NCBI RefSeq assembly: GCF_030160395.1
Contig: NZ_BSOG01000002.1
Location: 310,001 to 374,000 of the forward strand
Source: Chitinimonas prasina
Lineage (GTDB): Bacteria; Pseudomonadota; Gammaproteobacteria; Burkholderiales; Chitinimonadaceae
DNA: 64,000 nucleotides
Reading direction: 5' to 3'
A program made the translations under genes and the position numbers. Position 1 is the stretch's first letter. The number at the start of each line of letters is the position of its first letter. Positions 50,324 to 58,823 of this stretch are shown one piece after another. Under the pieces are notes generated by a model, which saw nothing but the letters and a program-made list of their open reading frames with translations, made no database searches and had not been told where the DNA came from.

Positions 50324-51100
50324 TTACTTCTCGACAAAGGCACGCTCGATCACATAGTCACCAGGCACACCAATGCGTGGCGAAACATGGAAGCCACGGG
50401 CATCCAGCAAGGCCGCCGTATCCTTCAGCATGCTCGGGCTGCCGCACATCATGGCACGGTCGGTTTCCGGGTTCAGCGGTGGCAGGCCCAAATCCTCACA
50501 CAGCTTGCCGTTCTCGATCAGATCAGTCAGCCGGCCCTGGTTGCGGAACTCCTCGCGGGTCACGCTGGGGTAGTAGATCAGCTTCTGCTGGATCACATCG
50601 CCAAAGAATTCATTCTTGGGCAGCTCATTCTGGATGTAGTCGGCATAAGCCAACTCATTCACAAAGCGCACGCCATGGAACAGGATGACCTTCTCAAAAT
50701 GCTCATAGGTCTCCGGGTCCTTGATGATGGACATGAAAGGCGCCAAGCCAGTACCCGTACCAAACAGGAACAGATTCTTGCCAGGCTTGAGATCATGTAT
50801 CACCAAGGTGCCGGTAGGCTTGCGGCTCACCAGCAGCTCATCACCCACCTTCAAGTGCTGCAGGCGCGAGGTCAGAGGGCCATTGGGCACCTTGATGCTG
50901 AAGAACTCAAGATGCTCCTCATAGTTGGCGCTGGCAATCGAGTACGCCCGCATCAGGGGGCGCTCATTCACCTGCAAACCTATCATCACAAAGTGTCCAT
51001 TCTCAAACCGCAGCCCGGGGTCGCGGGTCGTGGTAAAGCTGAACAAAGTGTCGTTCCAGTGATGGACGCTCAGGACGCGTTCGGTAGCGATGGTGGACAT
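50324..51100 (-). CDS. fpr: Ferredoxin-NADP reductase
   Basis: A 258-residue flavoprotein of the FNR family. It binds FAD through RAYSIASANYEEH (RxYS motif) and NADP through LFGTGTGLAPFMSIIKD; GSPSMLKDTAALL is a typical C-terminal motif. It transfers electrons between NADPH and ferredoxin or flavodoxin and helps in oxidative-stress defence; it could also support the Rieske oxygenase. Length is standard for bacterial Fpr. Confidence 0.92.
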   Translation of the reverse strand: MSTIATERVLSVHHWNDTLFSFTTTRDPGLRFENGHFVMIGLQVNERPLMRAYSIASANYEEHLEFFSIKVPNGPLTSRLQHLKVGDELLVSRKPTGTLVIHDLKPGKNLFLFGTGTGLAPFMSIIKDPETYEHFEKVILFHGVRFVNELAYADYIQNELPKNEFFGDVIQQKLIYYPSVTREEFRNQGRLTDLIENGKLCEDLGLPPLNPETDRAMMCGSPSMLKDTAALLDARGFHVSPRIGVPGDYVIERAFVEK

Positions 51101-51291
51101 GAGATGAGAACGGTTGTTAATTGGCAGACCGGGATTTTAGCAAAGTATTAGAACCTCCCCCTACACATTCAGGTATTTGCATCCAGCAGAATGGAATAAA
51201 GGGGGCGCCCGGCAACCTCCAGCCCCGCAGGAAGTCGCCGGCACAGGCATGGCCGGCAAGACGCCAACCACACCCACACCGGCACAGAGCC

Positions 51292-51936
51292 TTACTTCTT
51301 GCCGGCGCGCTCCTGCGCAATCAGCTTGTTCAATATGGCAAACAGCTGCTGCTCACCACCCGCCTGGCTTACCGAAGTCGAATACTTGCCGTTAACGATA
51401 AAGGTCGGCACCCCATTGACGCGATAGTCGCGAGTCATCTGCTTGGCACGGCCAATCTGGCTGCCGATACCAAACGACTTGTAGGCAGCCTCAAACTGGG
51501 CACGGTTGATACCGCGCTTGGCCACCCACTCAAACAACGTCTTCTCGTCACGCAGTTCCACCCGGCCACCGTGTATGGCATCAAACACGGCACGCTGGTG
51601 CTGAGCCAGCAGGCCCATGGTACGCAGTGTCACAAACAGCTTGGTGTGGCCTTCCATGTCCGAGCGGCCATCCCACATCACATGCTCACGGCGCAGAACC
51701 ACATCAGGCGGCAGGCTCTTCTCCCAGGCCGCCACCGCAGGCTCCAAGGCGCTGCAATGAGGGCAGCCAAACCAGAAGAACTCGATCACCTCGATCTTGC
51801 CAGGGGTAGCCACAGGCTGGGCAACCGGCAGCTTGGTTACCGGGCCCGCATGGTCACCAGCAGCCAAGGCCGAGGCACCGATTACCGACAGACCCAATGC
51901 CAACAAGGCACGGGCAAATAGACGCTTGCTGTTCAT
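51292..51936 (-). CDS. dsbA: Thiol:disulfide interchange protein DsbA
   Basis: Periplasmic oxidase that introduces disulfides into exported proteins. The 214-residue protein has a signal peptide (RLFARALLALGLSVIGASAL then AA), the thioredoxin-fold active site FWFGCPHCSALEP (CPHC, the DsbA hallmark) and a cis-Pro region VNGVPTFIVNGKY. The helical insertion expected in DsbA is present. No dsbB is near. Confidence 0.94.
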   Translation of the reverse strand: MNSKRLFARALLALGLSVIGASALAAGDHAGPVTKLPVAQPVATPGKIEVIEFFWFGCPHCSALEPAVAAWEKSLPPDVVLRREHVMWDGRSDMEGHTKLFVTLRTMGLLAQHQRAVFDAIHGGRVELRDEKTLFEWVAKRGINRAQFEAAYKSFGIGSQIGRAKQMTRDYRVNGVPTFIVNGKYSTSVSQAGGEQQLFAILNKLIAQERAGKK

Positions 51937-52304
51937 ACAGAGTGCTTTCTCATTGTTTGGATGGATCAGGCGGCCATCCAGCGGCCGCCATTGTAACTGC
52001 TGAAAAACTGAAGCTCATTCAAAAAGCGTCGAAAAGCGCGCCAATGCAGCGCCCTCCACGCAACGCGCAAGGCTTACTTCCGTCGCGGCAACAAGGGCGG
52101 CACAAAACCTTTACCCGGCCGCCATCCCAACGCCTAGCACAAGGTTTCCCTGGCGCCAGCGCCTGACCAACATCGCTAGACACATACCAGCCACCACGGT
52201 TCCCCATCAACAGCCACTTCAGCGCCGGCGCCACCGGCAATCCGCCAGGGTAAACGCCCCGTCAGACGCATCAACTGCTAGTCTCAGCGGAGAGGCCGCA
52301 ACTG

Positions 52305-52445
52305 TCAGCCAAAAACACCAAAGTTATTCAGAAAGGCCGCCATCGAGCCGCCTATCAGCAACACCAGTATCAAGGCCGTACGCAGATTACGGCGCGCCAT
52401 GGCAGCCCTGTCTCGTTGCTTGTCGTTCATTTCCTGCTCGCTCAT
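52305..52445 (-). CDS. Small single-pass membrane protein
   Basis: A 46-residue protein, too short for standard gene calling. It starts MSEQEMNDKQRDRAAMARRN, then the membrane helix LRTALILVLLIGGSMAAFLN. The ATG at 52445 is preceded by GGAG. A similar short, basic N-terminus plus one helix occurs in the small cytochrome oxidase assembly proteins of betaproteobacteria, but I do not claim that identity. The start and stop are clear. Confidence 0.6.
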   Translation of the reverse strand: MSEQEMNDKQRDRAAMARRNLRTALILVLLIGGSMAAFLNNFGVFG

Positions 52446-52544
52446 TGAAAACCCGCTCCTTCATTGCCTGGATGCCCTACACCGCACAGATAGCAGCAAT
52501 ACGCCACCGTGACGCCAGTAGAACAAGACTTGTCTGAATACATC

Positions 52545-52664
52545 ATGAAAATCGGCGAACCAGCCCAGTCGGCACAATGCACCGCAGAGACCCTACGCTA
52601 CTACGAAAGACCGACAGCCTGCCATGAACCCAATTCCTTGGTGGGTACGGACCGACCGGGTTAG
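52545..52664 (+). pseudogene. Remnant of a MerR-family regulator
   Basis: The frame MKIGEPAQSAQCTAETLRYY followed by ERPTACHEPNS has the N-terminal helix-turn-helix of MerR regulators (typical MKIGELA..TIRYYE), but it breaks off after the first 25 residues and ends 39 residues from the start. The dimerisation and ligand regions are absent. A truncated gene. Confidence 0.65.
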
Positions 52665-52759
52665 AGCCAGCACTGGCGCTGCATGCCAATGCCGCCTGAA
52701 CCAGCAGGACCAACCCAGGTCAAGACGGACACAGCATAAATCTTGAAGTAACTACAAGG

Positions 52760-53383
52760 TCAAGCACCCAGCTGTAAAATTGCAGCCTGCAGGTTGGCCC
52801 GGGCTGGCAGCTCCAGCCGCTTAAACAAAGCATCGGTCGCATAAATACGCGGCCGCGCCAGAAAACCCGCAAGTACAGCAGCGCGCCTGGCCGCAAAAAC
52901 AGCCGGCGCCACCCAGGCATACTCCTGCCGGATCTGCTCCTCATACTGGGCAAAGCGCGATGCCTCCGCCCCCAGTATCGCCAGGTCGATGTCCACCAGC
53001 AGCTTGGCGTCCACCGTCAGAGGCAGCACATCATGCCGGGTCGCCATGATCAACTGCACCACTCGCTCCACCGCCGCCCCACCCACCCCGGCCGCCAGCA
53101 AAGCCTCCCGCGCCCAAGCCGCACTGCGCGCCTCATTATCCCGGCCCTGCACATCATAAATGGCATCATGAAACCACAAAGCCAACGCCACCTCCCCCGG
53201 CCGCTCCGCACAGGCAGAGGTGGTTTCAAACAGCGCCAGGCACTCATCCAGGTGCTGCAAGGTGTGGTAGAAGCGCTGGGCTTCCCCATACCGCGCCAGC
53301 AACGCAGCCAGCAAAGCCGCATCAGGCTCCGCCACCCCCACACCCATCCAGGCATGACGCCAGCTTGCAATTCTGTCCACCAT
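52760..53383 (-). CDS. HD-superfamily metal-dependent phosphohydrolase
   Basis: A 207-residue protein with the conserved opening YGEAQRFYHTLQHLDECLAL, the HD motif in LALWFHDAIYDVQGRDNEAR and ATRHDVLPLTVDAKLLVDID. This family of predicted HD hydrolases is widespread, with no firmly established substrate. It is the last ordinary gene before the toxin-immunity array. Confidence 0.9.
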   Translation of the reverse strand: MVDRIASWRHAWMGVGVAEPDAALLAALLARYGEAQRFYHTLQHLDECLALFETTSACAERPGEVALALWFHDAIYDVQGRDNEARSAAWAREALLAAGVGGAAVERVVQLIMATRHDVLPLTVDAKLLVDIDLAILGAEASRFAQYEEQIRQEYAWVAPAVFAARRAAVLAGFLARPRIYATDALFKRLELPARANLQAAILQLGA

Positions 53384-53985
53384 ATCCCACGCGCCGCCTG
53401 CTATTGAAACACCACATCGTACCTCAGCTCACCCGATTGGTCGGCCCAAGTAGAACGCTTTCAGAAAGCACCATTTCAAAGCAAGGCCATCGGCAAGTGA
53501 AAAATTTCGACACGACACAATGCGTAATATGCCAGATGATGCGCGAGCAACCCGCAATCAGCACGAAGTGCGGATACTGAGAATCCGTATTACGCCCGCA
53601 ACAAAGAAGTTGCAGCCAGCACCCGGTAGGACACCCACAGCATAATGCCATTCAGCACAATACCAAAGTGCGCTGGGCTATTTTGCCCCGGCGGAATACC
53701 GGGAAAGGCATCACCCCCCAGCCGCTCAGATTGCTAATTTATGAGTGGTAGACCAAGCGGGGTAAGGTCACTGCGTCTTAAACTCGACTGATGTTGAATT
53801 TTCATAAATTCTAAGCGAGGGCAGCGTTGGCGCCGCTAGCGTGTAATTGCGGATTCCCGCTCCAGGCAAGTAAGTCGCCATTCCCCGAATATTATCAACA
53901 ACTCATGAATCCTCTCGCACCAGTATCACCAAGTCCTTCCAATCCCCACGCTTCATATGCTGCCCTGTTAGTAATAGTATTATTC
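53384..53985. other. Intergenic region bordering the toxin array
   Basis: About 600 bp with no convincing gene. A minus-strand frame near 53.6-53.7 kb reads GQNSPAHFGIVLNGIMLWVS but has no start and an upstream stop, so it may be the end of a decayed gene. Confidence 0.4.
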
Positions 53986-54270
53986 CTAACCTGGAAAGTT
54001 CTCATCAACGAATTGCGTTGCGAATTTACTTGGATCAGGTTCCAGCCCTTGTCTCCTCACATGTTCAGCATAGCCGTTCCAAATACTCCGCAATTGCTCA
54101 TTAATATCAACCCAAGAGCCATCTGTTTTGTAAACGTCGCGTAGTTTCGGCTCCATCTGCTGCAATGCCATGCGCTGGCTTTCTTCAAGCTTTCCAATAG
54201 CATTCAGCACATAATACTCCAGCAACCTCAGGAACGGTTTCTCTGCATATCTATCCACAACTTCCCCCAT
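53986..54270 (-). CDS. Probable orphan immunity protein
   Basis: A 94-residue acidic, helical protein (VVDRYAEKPFLRLLEYYVLN, then AIGKLEESQRMALQQMEPKL). It has no signal peptide and no motif I recognise. It lies at the left end of the array, 70 bp downstream of another immunity-like gene on the same strand. The cognate toxin is not present to its right. The start is at the ATG at 54270, with a weak ribosome-binding site. Confidence 0.6.
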   Translation of the reverse strand: MGEVVDRYAEKPFLRLLEYYVLNAIGKLEESQRMALQQMEPKLRDVYKTDGSWVDINEQLRSIWNGYAEHVRRQGLEPDPSKFATQFVDENFPG

Positions 54271-54340
54271 CTTAAATTAAATCAGGGTTTTGCCTGAGGC
54301 CCTGGATAAGCTCTTCAAAGCTCTCGAAAGGCCGACAGCG

Positions 54341-54769
54341 TTAGCTATGAATTTTTCTAATGATCGCCTCCTTCAAGGAGTCGGCACTATACGTATCGAT
54401 TTTACCGAGGACGCCTGCGTCATTAAATACCACCCGACCTCTATGCCTGCAGAATGCGTAGGCAATAATTGCAGGATATAACCAATCTCCTCGCGTCATA
54501 ACATCGACCAGCATATCCGATCCCGGATCGCCACTTATACATGGTGAGCATTCGCTAATGGATATCCAGCATTGATTTTCTTTTTCACCTCCATCAACCA
54601 TAACAAAACCATCGAGTAAGGCGGCACTGCGAGAATGGCTATTATCAAGAGAAATCCTAGGCCTCCGCAGACCAAGCTCATCAAAGGCCATAAATATAAT
54701 ACACTCCACCTCCGATAATGCCGAGAGTGGTCCGGAAATGGGAATAAATGTGCTACTGACCACAATCAC
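54341..54769 (-). CDS. Probable orphan immunity protein
   Basis: A 142-residue protein (SGPLSALSEVECIIFMAFDE, with DGFVMVDGGEKENQCWISIS and GDPGSDMLVDVMTRGDWLYP) of the acidic, cysteine-containing type common among immunity proteins of polymorphic toxins. It directly follows the R element at 54.78-54.87 kb, without an adjacent toxin frame. Immune function is inferred from context. Confidence 0.6.
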   Translation of the reverse strand: MIVVSSTFIPISGPLSALSEVECIIFMAFDELGLRRPRISLDNSHSRSAALLDGFVMVDGGEKENQCWISISECSPCISGDPGSDMLVDVMTRGDWLYPAIIAYAFCRHRGRVVFNDAGVLGKIDTYSADSLKEAIIRKIHS

Positions 54770-54776
54770 TCTCCAG

Positions 54777-54870
54777 GCTTTCGTGCTTTCCTCACGCGGC
54801 CCCCGTTACCTCAAAATTTGAGGGGTGGGGGCAAGTTGAGGGTGTTGTTGTGAACACCGAACAGGGCAGA
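54777..54870. repeat. Intergenic element R, copy 1 (partial)
   Basis: Contains the palindrome CCTCAAAATTTGAGG (54809-54823) followed by GGGTGGGGGCAAGTTGAGGG and TGTTGTGAACACCGAACAGG, the right half of the element. The left inverted-repeat half is missing. Confidence 0.85.
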
Positions 54871-54907
54871 AAGGAGCTTCTAGAGAAAATACCCACTGTC
54901 ATGCTAC

Positions 54908-55303
54908 TCATTCTGGTGCGGACGAGCGAACATCCTCCTTGCCCAATTCTACAAAGCATAGTTTTGAGTTCATGATTTCTATCACATCCTGACCATCGTT
55001 ACGGTCCAATGCAAGATAGTTCACACACGCCTCTTTTAACACGCGAAAAAAAAATTCTTCGCTCACTATTACTTCACTATCACCGATCCCAAACAGAACC
55101 CCATCAAAATGATCGTCCAGATCATCACTAGCCATATCGGGGAAAATACAGTAATCATCATTAACAACGCAGCCAGTTTTATTCACTAACAAGCACAACC
55201 CCCAGAAAAATGAATTTTGAGAGCAGAGGGAATTAAAAAACTCCAGCGCCTGCCAACCATAATCTTGACCGTGAGAGACAGAAGGAAAAACAGTATCTTC
55301 CAT
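54908..55303 (-). CDS. Immunity protein of the EndoU toxin
   Basis: A 131-residue acidic protein that starts 6 bp after the EndoU toxin stop, in the position expected for the cognate immunity gene. Features are DYGWQALEFFNSLCSQNSFF, DHFDGVLFGIGDSEVIVSEE and KLCFVELGKEDV. The DGVxFG pattern resembles ribonuclease-toxin immunity proteins of the CdiI type. It should bind and block the EndoU nuclease in the producing cell. Assignment by position and pattern. Confidence 0.75.
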   Translation of the reverse strand: MEDTVFPSVSHGQDYGWQALEFFNSLCSQNSFFWGLCLLVNKTGCVVNDDYCIFPDMASDDLDDHFDGVLFGIGDSEVIVSEEFFFRVLKEACVNYLALDRNDGQDVIEIMNSKLCFVELGKEDVRSSAPE

Positions 55304-55309
55304 ATCCTT

Positions 55310-55996
55310 CTACTTTGGATGGTAATTGGTAACAATCCCAGTCTTGGGATCAATGTAAATTCGGAATAAAATTCCACCTGCCTCGGAGTTGTAAGCCTGC
55401 TTCTTGTCATTGATCGCAGCCTGATAACCTTTTTCTGCAGCTTGTCGCCCAAGCTCGATGATTTTAGCATCAGAAATCAGAGTTGGATCATAGACAGTTT
55501 TCAAGAAAACCTCGTTTTTATATACGGGCTGCCCATTTGAATCGAACTTTGCATTTCCAGCACGATCAATAGACGGAATTTGGTACTGAATCTGAACAAG
55601 ACCACTGGCCGAGCCAGGGATTTGACTGAGCACCTTCACATTGTTTTGGCTTGCTGCCTGTGTGAACTCATTCATATTATGAGTCCCACTAATTCCAGAC
55701 TTCTGACTAAAACCATCAAAAGTAGAAAAGTGCTTAGGTATGTCATTATTAAACCCTATACCTCCAGATGATTGAGTTCCGCCAATTTTGTTCGCGATTT
55801 TACTCGGATCAATCGGCCCCAACCCCAACAGCAGCACATCCCCAGCCGCAGCACCCCCACCCTGCCCTGCACCCGTCGATGGCTTCAGCATACCATTGCC
55901 GTTCACGGCCACCAAAGACGTCCCTGGCATAGTCGTGACCAGGCTTGTGCCAGTCGCAGGCTGGCCGGCAGACGACATGGCGCCACCACCCACCAC
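55310..55996 (-). CDS. Polymorphic toxin cassette with EndoU-type nuclease C-terminus
   Basis: A 228-residue module. The N-terminal part (about residues 1-65, TSLVAVNGNGMLKPSTGAGQ) is the low-complexity linker shared with the cassette at 59.5 kb; it ends in GDVLLLGLGPIDPSK. The C-terminal domain (about 85-228) matches bacterial EndoU nucleases: GTHNMNEFTQAASQNNVKVL, IQYQIPSIDRAGN and FLKTVYDPTLISDAKIIELG, ending FRIYIDPKTGIVTNYHPK. EndoU CT toxins cleave RNA; some act as anticodon nucleases. No secretion signal; start is GTG at 55996 and the frame is open further upstream into the R element, so this is probably an orphan piece to be swapped into a full effector. Confidence 0.8.
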   Translation of the reverse strand: MVGGGAMSSAGQPATGTSLVTTMPGTSLVAVNGNGMLKPSTGAGQGGGAAAGDVLLLGLGPIDPSKIANKIGGTQSSGGIGFNNDIPKHFSTFDGFSQKSGISGTHNMNEFTQAASQNNVKVLSQIPGSASGLVQIQYQIPSIDRAGNAKFDSNGQPVYKNEVFLKTVYDPTLISDAKIIELGRQAAEKGYQAAINDKKQAYNSEAGGILFRIYIDPKTGIVTNYHPK

Positions 55997-56026
55997 CGTT
56001 GGGCTGGTCGGCTTGCGCCCATGGCC
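55802..56026. repeat. Direct repeat D1, linker of the EndoU cassette
   Basis: 225 bp nearly identical (by eye about 95 percent) to 59357-59581. It encodes the linker up to the LGLGPIDPS segment and stops just before the toxin domains diverge. Confidence 0.9.
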
Positions 56027-56033
56027 TATAGTC

Positions 56034-56200
56034 TGCCTAAATAATAAGCAATTTAGCCGCTAAGACCGGTTGAAGTGCTTAATATTTAGGCAATCCTGGC
56101 GCGCTTGCTTGCCTCACACTTGCCCCTGATGCCTCGAAATTTGAGGAGTGGGGGCAGGTTGAGGGTGCTGTTATGAACGCAGAACAGGAAAGTAGGTCGT
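56034..56200. repeat. Intergenic element R, copy 2
   Basis: Full copy: left arm CCTAAATAATAAGCA (56036-56050), right arm TGCTTAATATTTAGG (56076-56090) forming a near-perfect hairpin, then the palindrome CCTCGAAATTTGAGG (56132-56146) and GTGGGGGCAGGTTGAGGGTG. On the minus strand it precedes linker D1. Confidence 0.88.
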
Positions 56201-56219
56201 GCAAACGCCATGTTGCTCG

Positions 56220-56666
56220 CTAATATGCAGCGTAGGGAGAATCGTCTCCGGCTATTGTCTTTTTCAAGGCGGCCTCAAACCCCTCTCGTAATTTAGATTT
56301 TATAAGCGCATTAACATCAAATTTCTTGCTCACTTGATTTTTTACGTGCTCGACAAATACACTCGGTAAGCGCACCCGGTATTTCCTCACATAATGAATG
56401 TGCGACGAATCCCAAACAAACTGACCATCCGACCAGGTCTTAGATGGGATATCGAGGCGGCCGCTAATTGGGTCCTTAATATTACTCAGCCATTCATCAA
56501 TAACTACGCAAGATTCCATGTAAGCCGAGATGACTTGAGCATCCTCCGTACTCAAGAAATTTAAATTCTCCACCAAACTTATCGACGAAGGGCACTTAGC
56601 CCCTTCATCTTCCTTGTAGTATGGCAACACTTTCATGCCACCCAGTAGGTGTTTTGACATAAACAT
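56220..56666 (-). CDS. Probable orphan immunity protein
   Basis: A 148-residue protein (MFMSKHLLGGMKVLPYYKED, later DIPSKTWSDGQFVWDSSHIH). No toxin frame sits immediately to its right; the next gene is another immunity-like protein. R element copy 2 lies 20 bp downstream. Inferred immunity role from its place in the array. Confidence 0.6.
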   Translation of the reverse strand: MFMSKHLLGGMKVLPYYKEDEGAKCPSSISLVENLNFLSTEDAQVISAYMESCVVIDEWLSNIKDPISGRLDIPSKTWSDGQFVWDSSHIHYVRKYRVRLPSVFVEHVKNQVSKKFDVNALIKSKLREGFEAALKKTIAGDDSPYAAY

Positions 56667-56744
56667 TATTCACAGCCCCTCATTTATAACATTTCTGATA
56701 GGGAGCAGGGTTTAGCACACTTAATCTTCTGCTCCAGCGCTGAG

Positions 56745-57272
56745 TTATTCAATAGTCTGCTGTATCACGCCTAATTCACGCAGGTTCTTTTCGGTTGCAA
56801 ATGCTAGCCCATCCCTCTCCACCCTGGCTCCATCCACATAATGAGAATGACCGCAAACGCTGCATTGGTACGCTAATTTCCCGTTCCCCTTGCCGACAAA
56901 GGCTCTCATCCCAAACGAACCACAATTGGGGCATTCCTTATCAAGCTCTACTGTTACCAACTCCTCTACTACGTCACGCAGAAATTGAGCAATTGCATTC
57001 ACCTCTTTATTTTTACGCTTTGCAATTACATTCACAAAATTGCTCAAATCACTCGACCTCAAAGACGAAAACTCAACCGGCATTGAGTCTTCATTCAAGT
57101 CCTTAATCATATCAAAGCCATAATCCAGAAATGGCTCAAGCATTAGATGCTGAGAATTACATCTAATCCAAAGCAGGATTACTTTTAAAATCTCTCTCGG
57201 CCTCGCATCCCTCTCAAGACTCGCCACTTCAGACTGAAGGTTTCGCCAAATTTTTACAGGAATAGCACTCAT
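56745..57272 (-). CDS. Zinc-ribbon protein, probable orphan immunity factor
   Basis: A 175-residue protein with a C-terminal zinc-ribbon (ECPNCGSFGMRA and YQCSVCGHSHYV; CxxC twice) and an N-terminal helical region (SLERDARPREILKVILLWIR). The ATG at 57272 follows GGCGAGGG. It is downstream of R element copy 3, with no toxin next to it. A nucleic-acid- or protein-binding role is possible; immunity is inferred from context. Confidence 0.62.
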   Translation of the reverse strand: MSAIPVKIWRNLQSEVASLERDARPREILKVILLWIRCNSQHLMLEPFLDYGFDMIKDLNEDSMPVEFSSLRSSDLSNFVNVIAKRKNKEVNAIAQFLRDVVEELVTVELDKECPNCGSFGMRAFVGKGNGKLAYQCSVCGHSHYVDGARVERDGLAFATEKNLRELGVIQQTIE

Positions 57273-57299
57273 CAACCCTCGCCTTTAATTGGAAAAGTT

Positions 57300-57450
57300 T
57301 TTTATTGAGCAATTCAGCCTATGAGATCGGTCGAGGTGCTTAATATTTAGGCAGAGCTGATGCGATTTCTTGCCTCGCGCGGCCCCTATTGCCTCAAAAA
57401 TTGAGGAATGGGGGCAGGTTGGGGGGCTGTTGTGAACGTCGAACAGGGCA
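57300..57450. repeat. Intergenic element R, copy 3
   Basis: Contains TGCTTAATATTTAGG (57337-57351), the imperfect palindrome CCTCAAAAATTGAGG (57392-57406) and GGGGGCAGGTTGGGGGGCTG followed by TTGTGAACGTCGAACAGG. The left arm is degenerate. Confidence 0.85.
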
Positions 57451-57455
57451 GCAAT

Positions 57456-58040
57456 TCAGCAGCCATCCGATTTGGTTTCTTGCATCAGATCTCCGATGGC
57501 ATATATTCGCATATAAGACACAGTTTGACTCGGATCTTCTTCAAGTGAGCTGCTTGCACCGCCAATGCTAAACCCAAAAAATTCAGCATTTACCGGGTAA
57601 AATAACTCATCCCCAGAGTCAAACTCAACTTCACAATATTTAAGAATTAACGCCACGGGGCTGCCTAATTCAATATCATTCCACATCTTGCCTTTGTAAT
57701 GGCAAAGACTTGCCCCGTAAGTCAAAGATGCAACTAGATGCATTAACAGACCATCTTTAAATCCCATAGAAAACACTTCGTCAAATTCATGTGTATTCGG
57801 ATTATTACTATTGACGTCCCGCAATACAGCCCCCCCTATTGCGGGCTCTACCAGCAGCAAAGGTGAATTGGTAAATTTCACCTGAAATTTACCATCCCCA
57901 TCCTTGCTGCCAACTCGCCCCTCCTCTAACAAAGACCAGACTTCGTTCTCTCCCATGCCAAGACCTAGACCCATCATAGTTCTTCCAGGTACAACTGGCG
58001 CAGCCCAATCCAAGTTCAGTTTCACTACTTCAGTCTCCAT
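57456..58040 (-). CDS. Immunity protein paired with the ART-like toxin
   Basis: A 194-residue protein (VVKLNLDWAAPVVPGRTMMG, then ENEVWSLLEEGRVGSKDGDG) with a middle segment DEVFSMGFKDGLLMHLVASL. Its start overlaps the end of the toxin frame by 16 bp, as usual for toxin-immunity pairs. No signal peptide. The family resembles the large acidic immunity proteins of polymorphic toxins; no established name is given. Confidence 0.72.
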   Translation of the reverse strand: METEVVKLNLDWAAPVVPGRTMMGLGLGMGENEVWSLLEEGRVGSKDGDGKFQVKFTNSPLLLVEPAIGGAVLRDVNSNNPNTHEFDEVFSMGFKDGLLMHLVASLTYGASLCHYKGKMWNDIELGSPVALILKYCEVEFDSGDELFYPVNAEFFGFSIGGASSSLEEDPSQTVSYMRIYAIGDLMQETKSDGC

Positions 58041-58552
58041 GTCCTGGTGGCTGGATCATAAACAATACCACGGCCTTGTTGATTAAAATAGTCCGTATTC
58101 TTTTCTGGACTTCCCATCTTATAAGTCTCGGGGTTTATTACCTTTACCTTGCTTCCATCATTATAGGTGAACTTGTAATATTCACCTACATGCTGAGATC
58201 GCTCGGCAAGCGGCAGGCCTGCCGTGGACGGGCTATACTGCACCTCCTTTATCAGAGGATTTCCACCGACGCTAAATACCTGCGCTTGAAGAACGCCTTG
58301 TCCCACTTGGCCTCTTGCTTCTAAAGCAAACACAGTAGCGACATATGTGTCAACAGATGCTGATGCTGCCGTTGCCTGAGAGCCCGGGTTTCCGGCCCAT
58401 CCAGGCGATGTTCCTCGGAACAAGAAAATGTCACCATTCAACTCAAGACTCTGTGCAATCTCAGTACGAGACAGCCCAGCTGCCTAAAGCGCTCTTAGCT
58501 CACCGAATGAAAGCGTAGCGGCACGATCAGTAAAACCGGCACTGTTTGGAAC
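58025..58552 (-). pseudogene. Toxin cassette E, ART-like, interrupted by an amber codon
   Basis: From the VPN junction at 58544-58552 the frame reads SAGFTDRAATLSFGELRAL, then a TAG at 58484-58486, then AAGLSRTEIAQSLELNGDIF, LFRGTSPGWAGNPGSQATAA and GRGIVYDPATRTWRLK. The FRGTS..W pattern and the following VDTYVATVFALEARGQ resemble ADP-ribosyltransferase-type toxins. The 139-residue downstream piece could still be translated from the ATG at 58441. Activity is unlikely without the amber being suppressed. Confidence 0.65.
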
Positions 58553-58595
58553 GGCAAGTGAAAAGTTCAATTGCCGCACCAAACAGCCAGGCTAT

Positions 58596-58823
58596 TCACA
58601 GTACGACAATTCTCACTCCAAGCGTGATTAATCTCGCAAGTGCCGCCTTAAAAAGCTCATCATTACCGATCGACAAGTAGAACTGCTGTCCATTCCTGTC
58701 TAGATAGCATACGGCTTCCGAGACTGGCGACTTGCGCACAAAATAATCAGCCAGTGTTAGCCCATTGCCAAACAGCACGCCATCCACAAAGTCATCCGTA
58801 AAGACGGGCTTATTGGTAGACAA
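58596..58823 (-). CDS. Immunity protein paired with the JAB-like toxin
   Basis: A 75-residue protein (TNKPVFTDDFVDGVLFGNGL, then ADYFVRKSPVSEAV and RLITLGVRIVVL). Its start overlaps the toxin D end by 14 bp. The DGVxFG pattern also occurs in the EndoU immunity protein. Pairing is by position. Confidence 0.72.
   Translation of the reverse strand: MSTNKPVFTDDFVDGVLFGNGLTLADYFVRKSPVSEAVCYLDRNGQQFYLSIGNDELFKAALARLITLGVRIVVL

Noticed and set aside
52019-52240. 73-residue minus-strand open frame between dsbA and the small membrane gene
   Set aside because: No start signal, no domain, irregular composition.
53827-54144. 105-residue plus-strand open frame with a hydrophobic stretch
   Set aside because: Overlaps the better-supported minus-strand immunity-like gene and has no ribosome-binding site.
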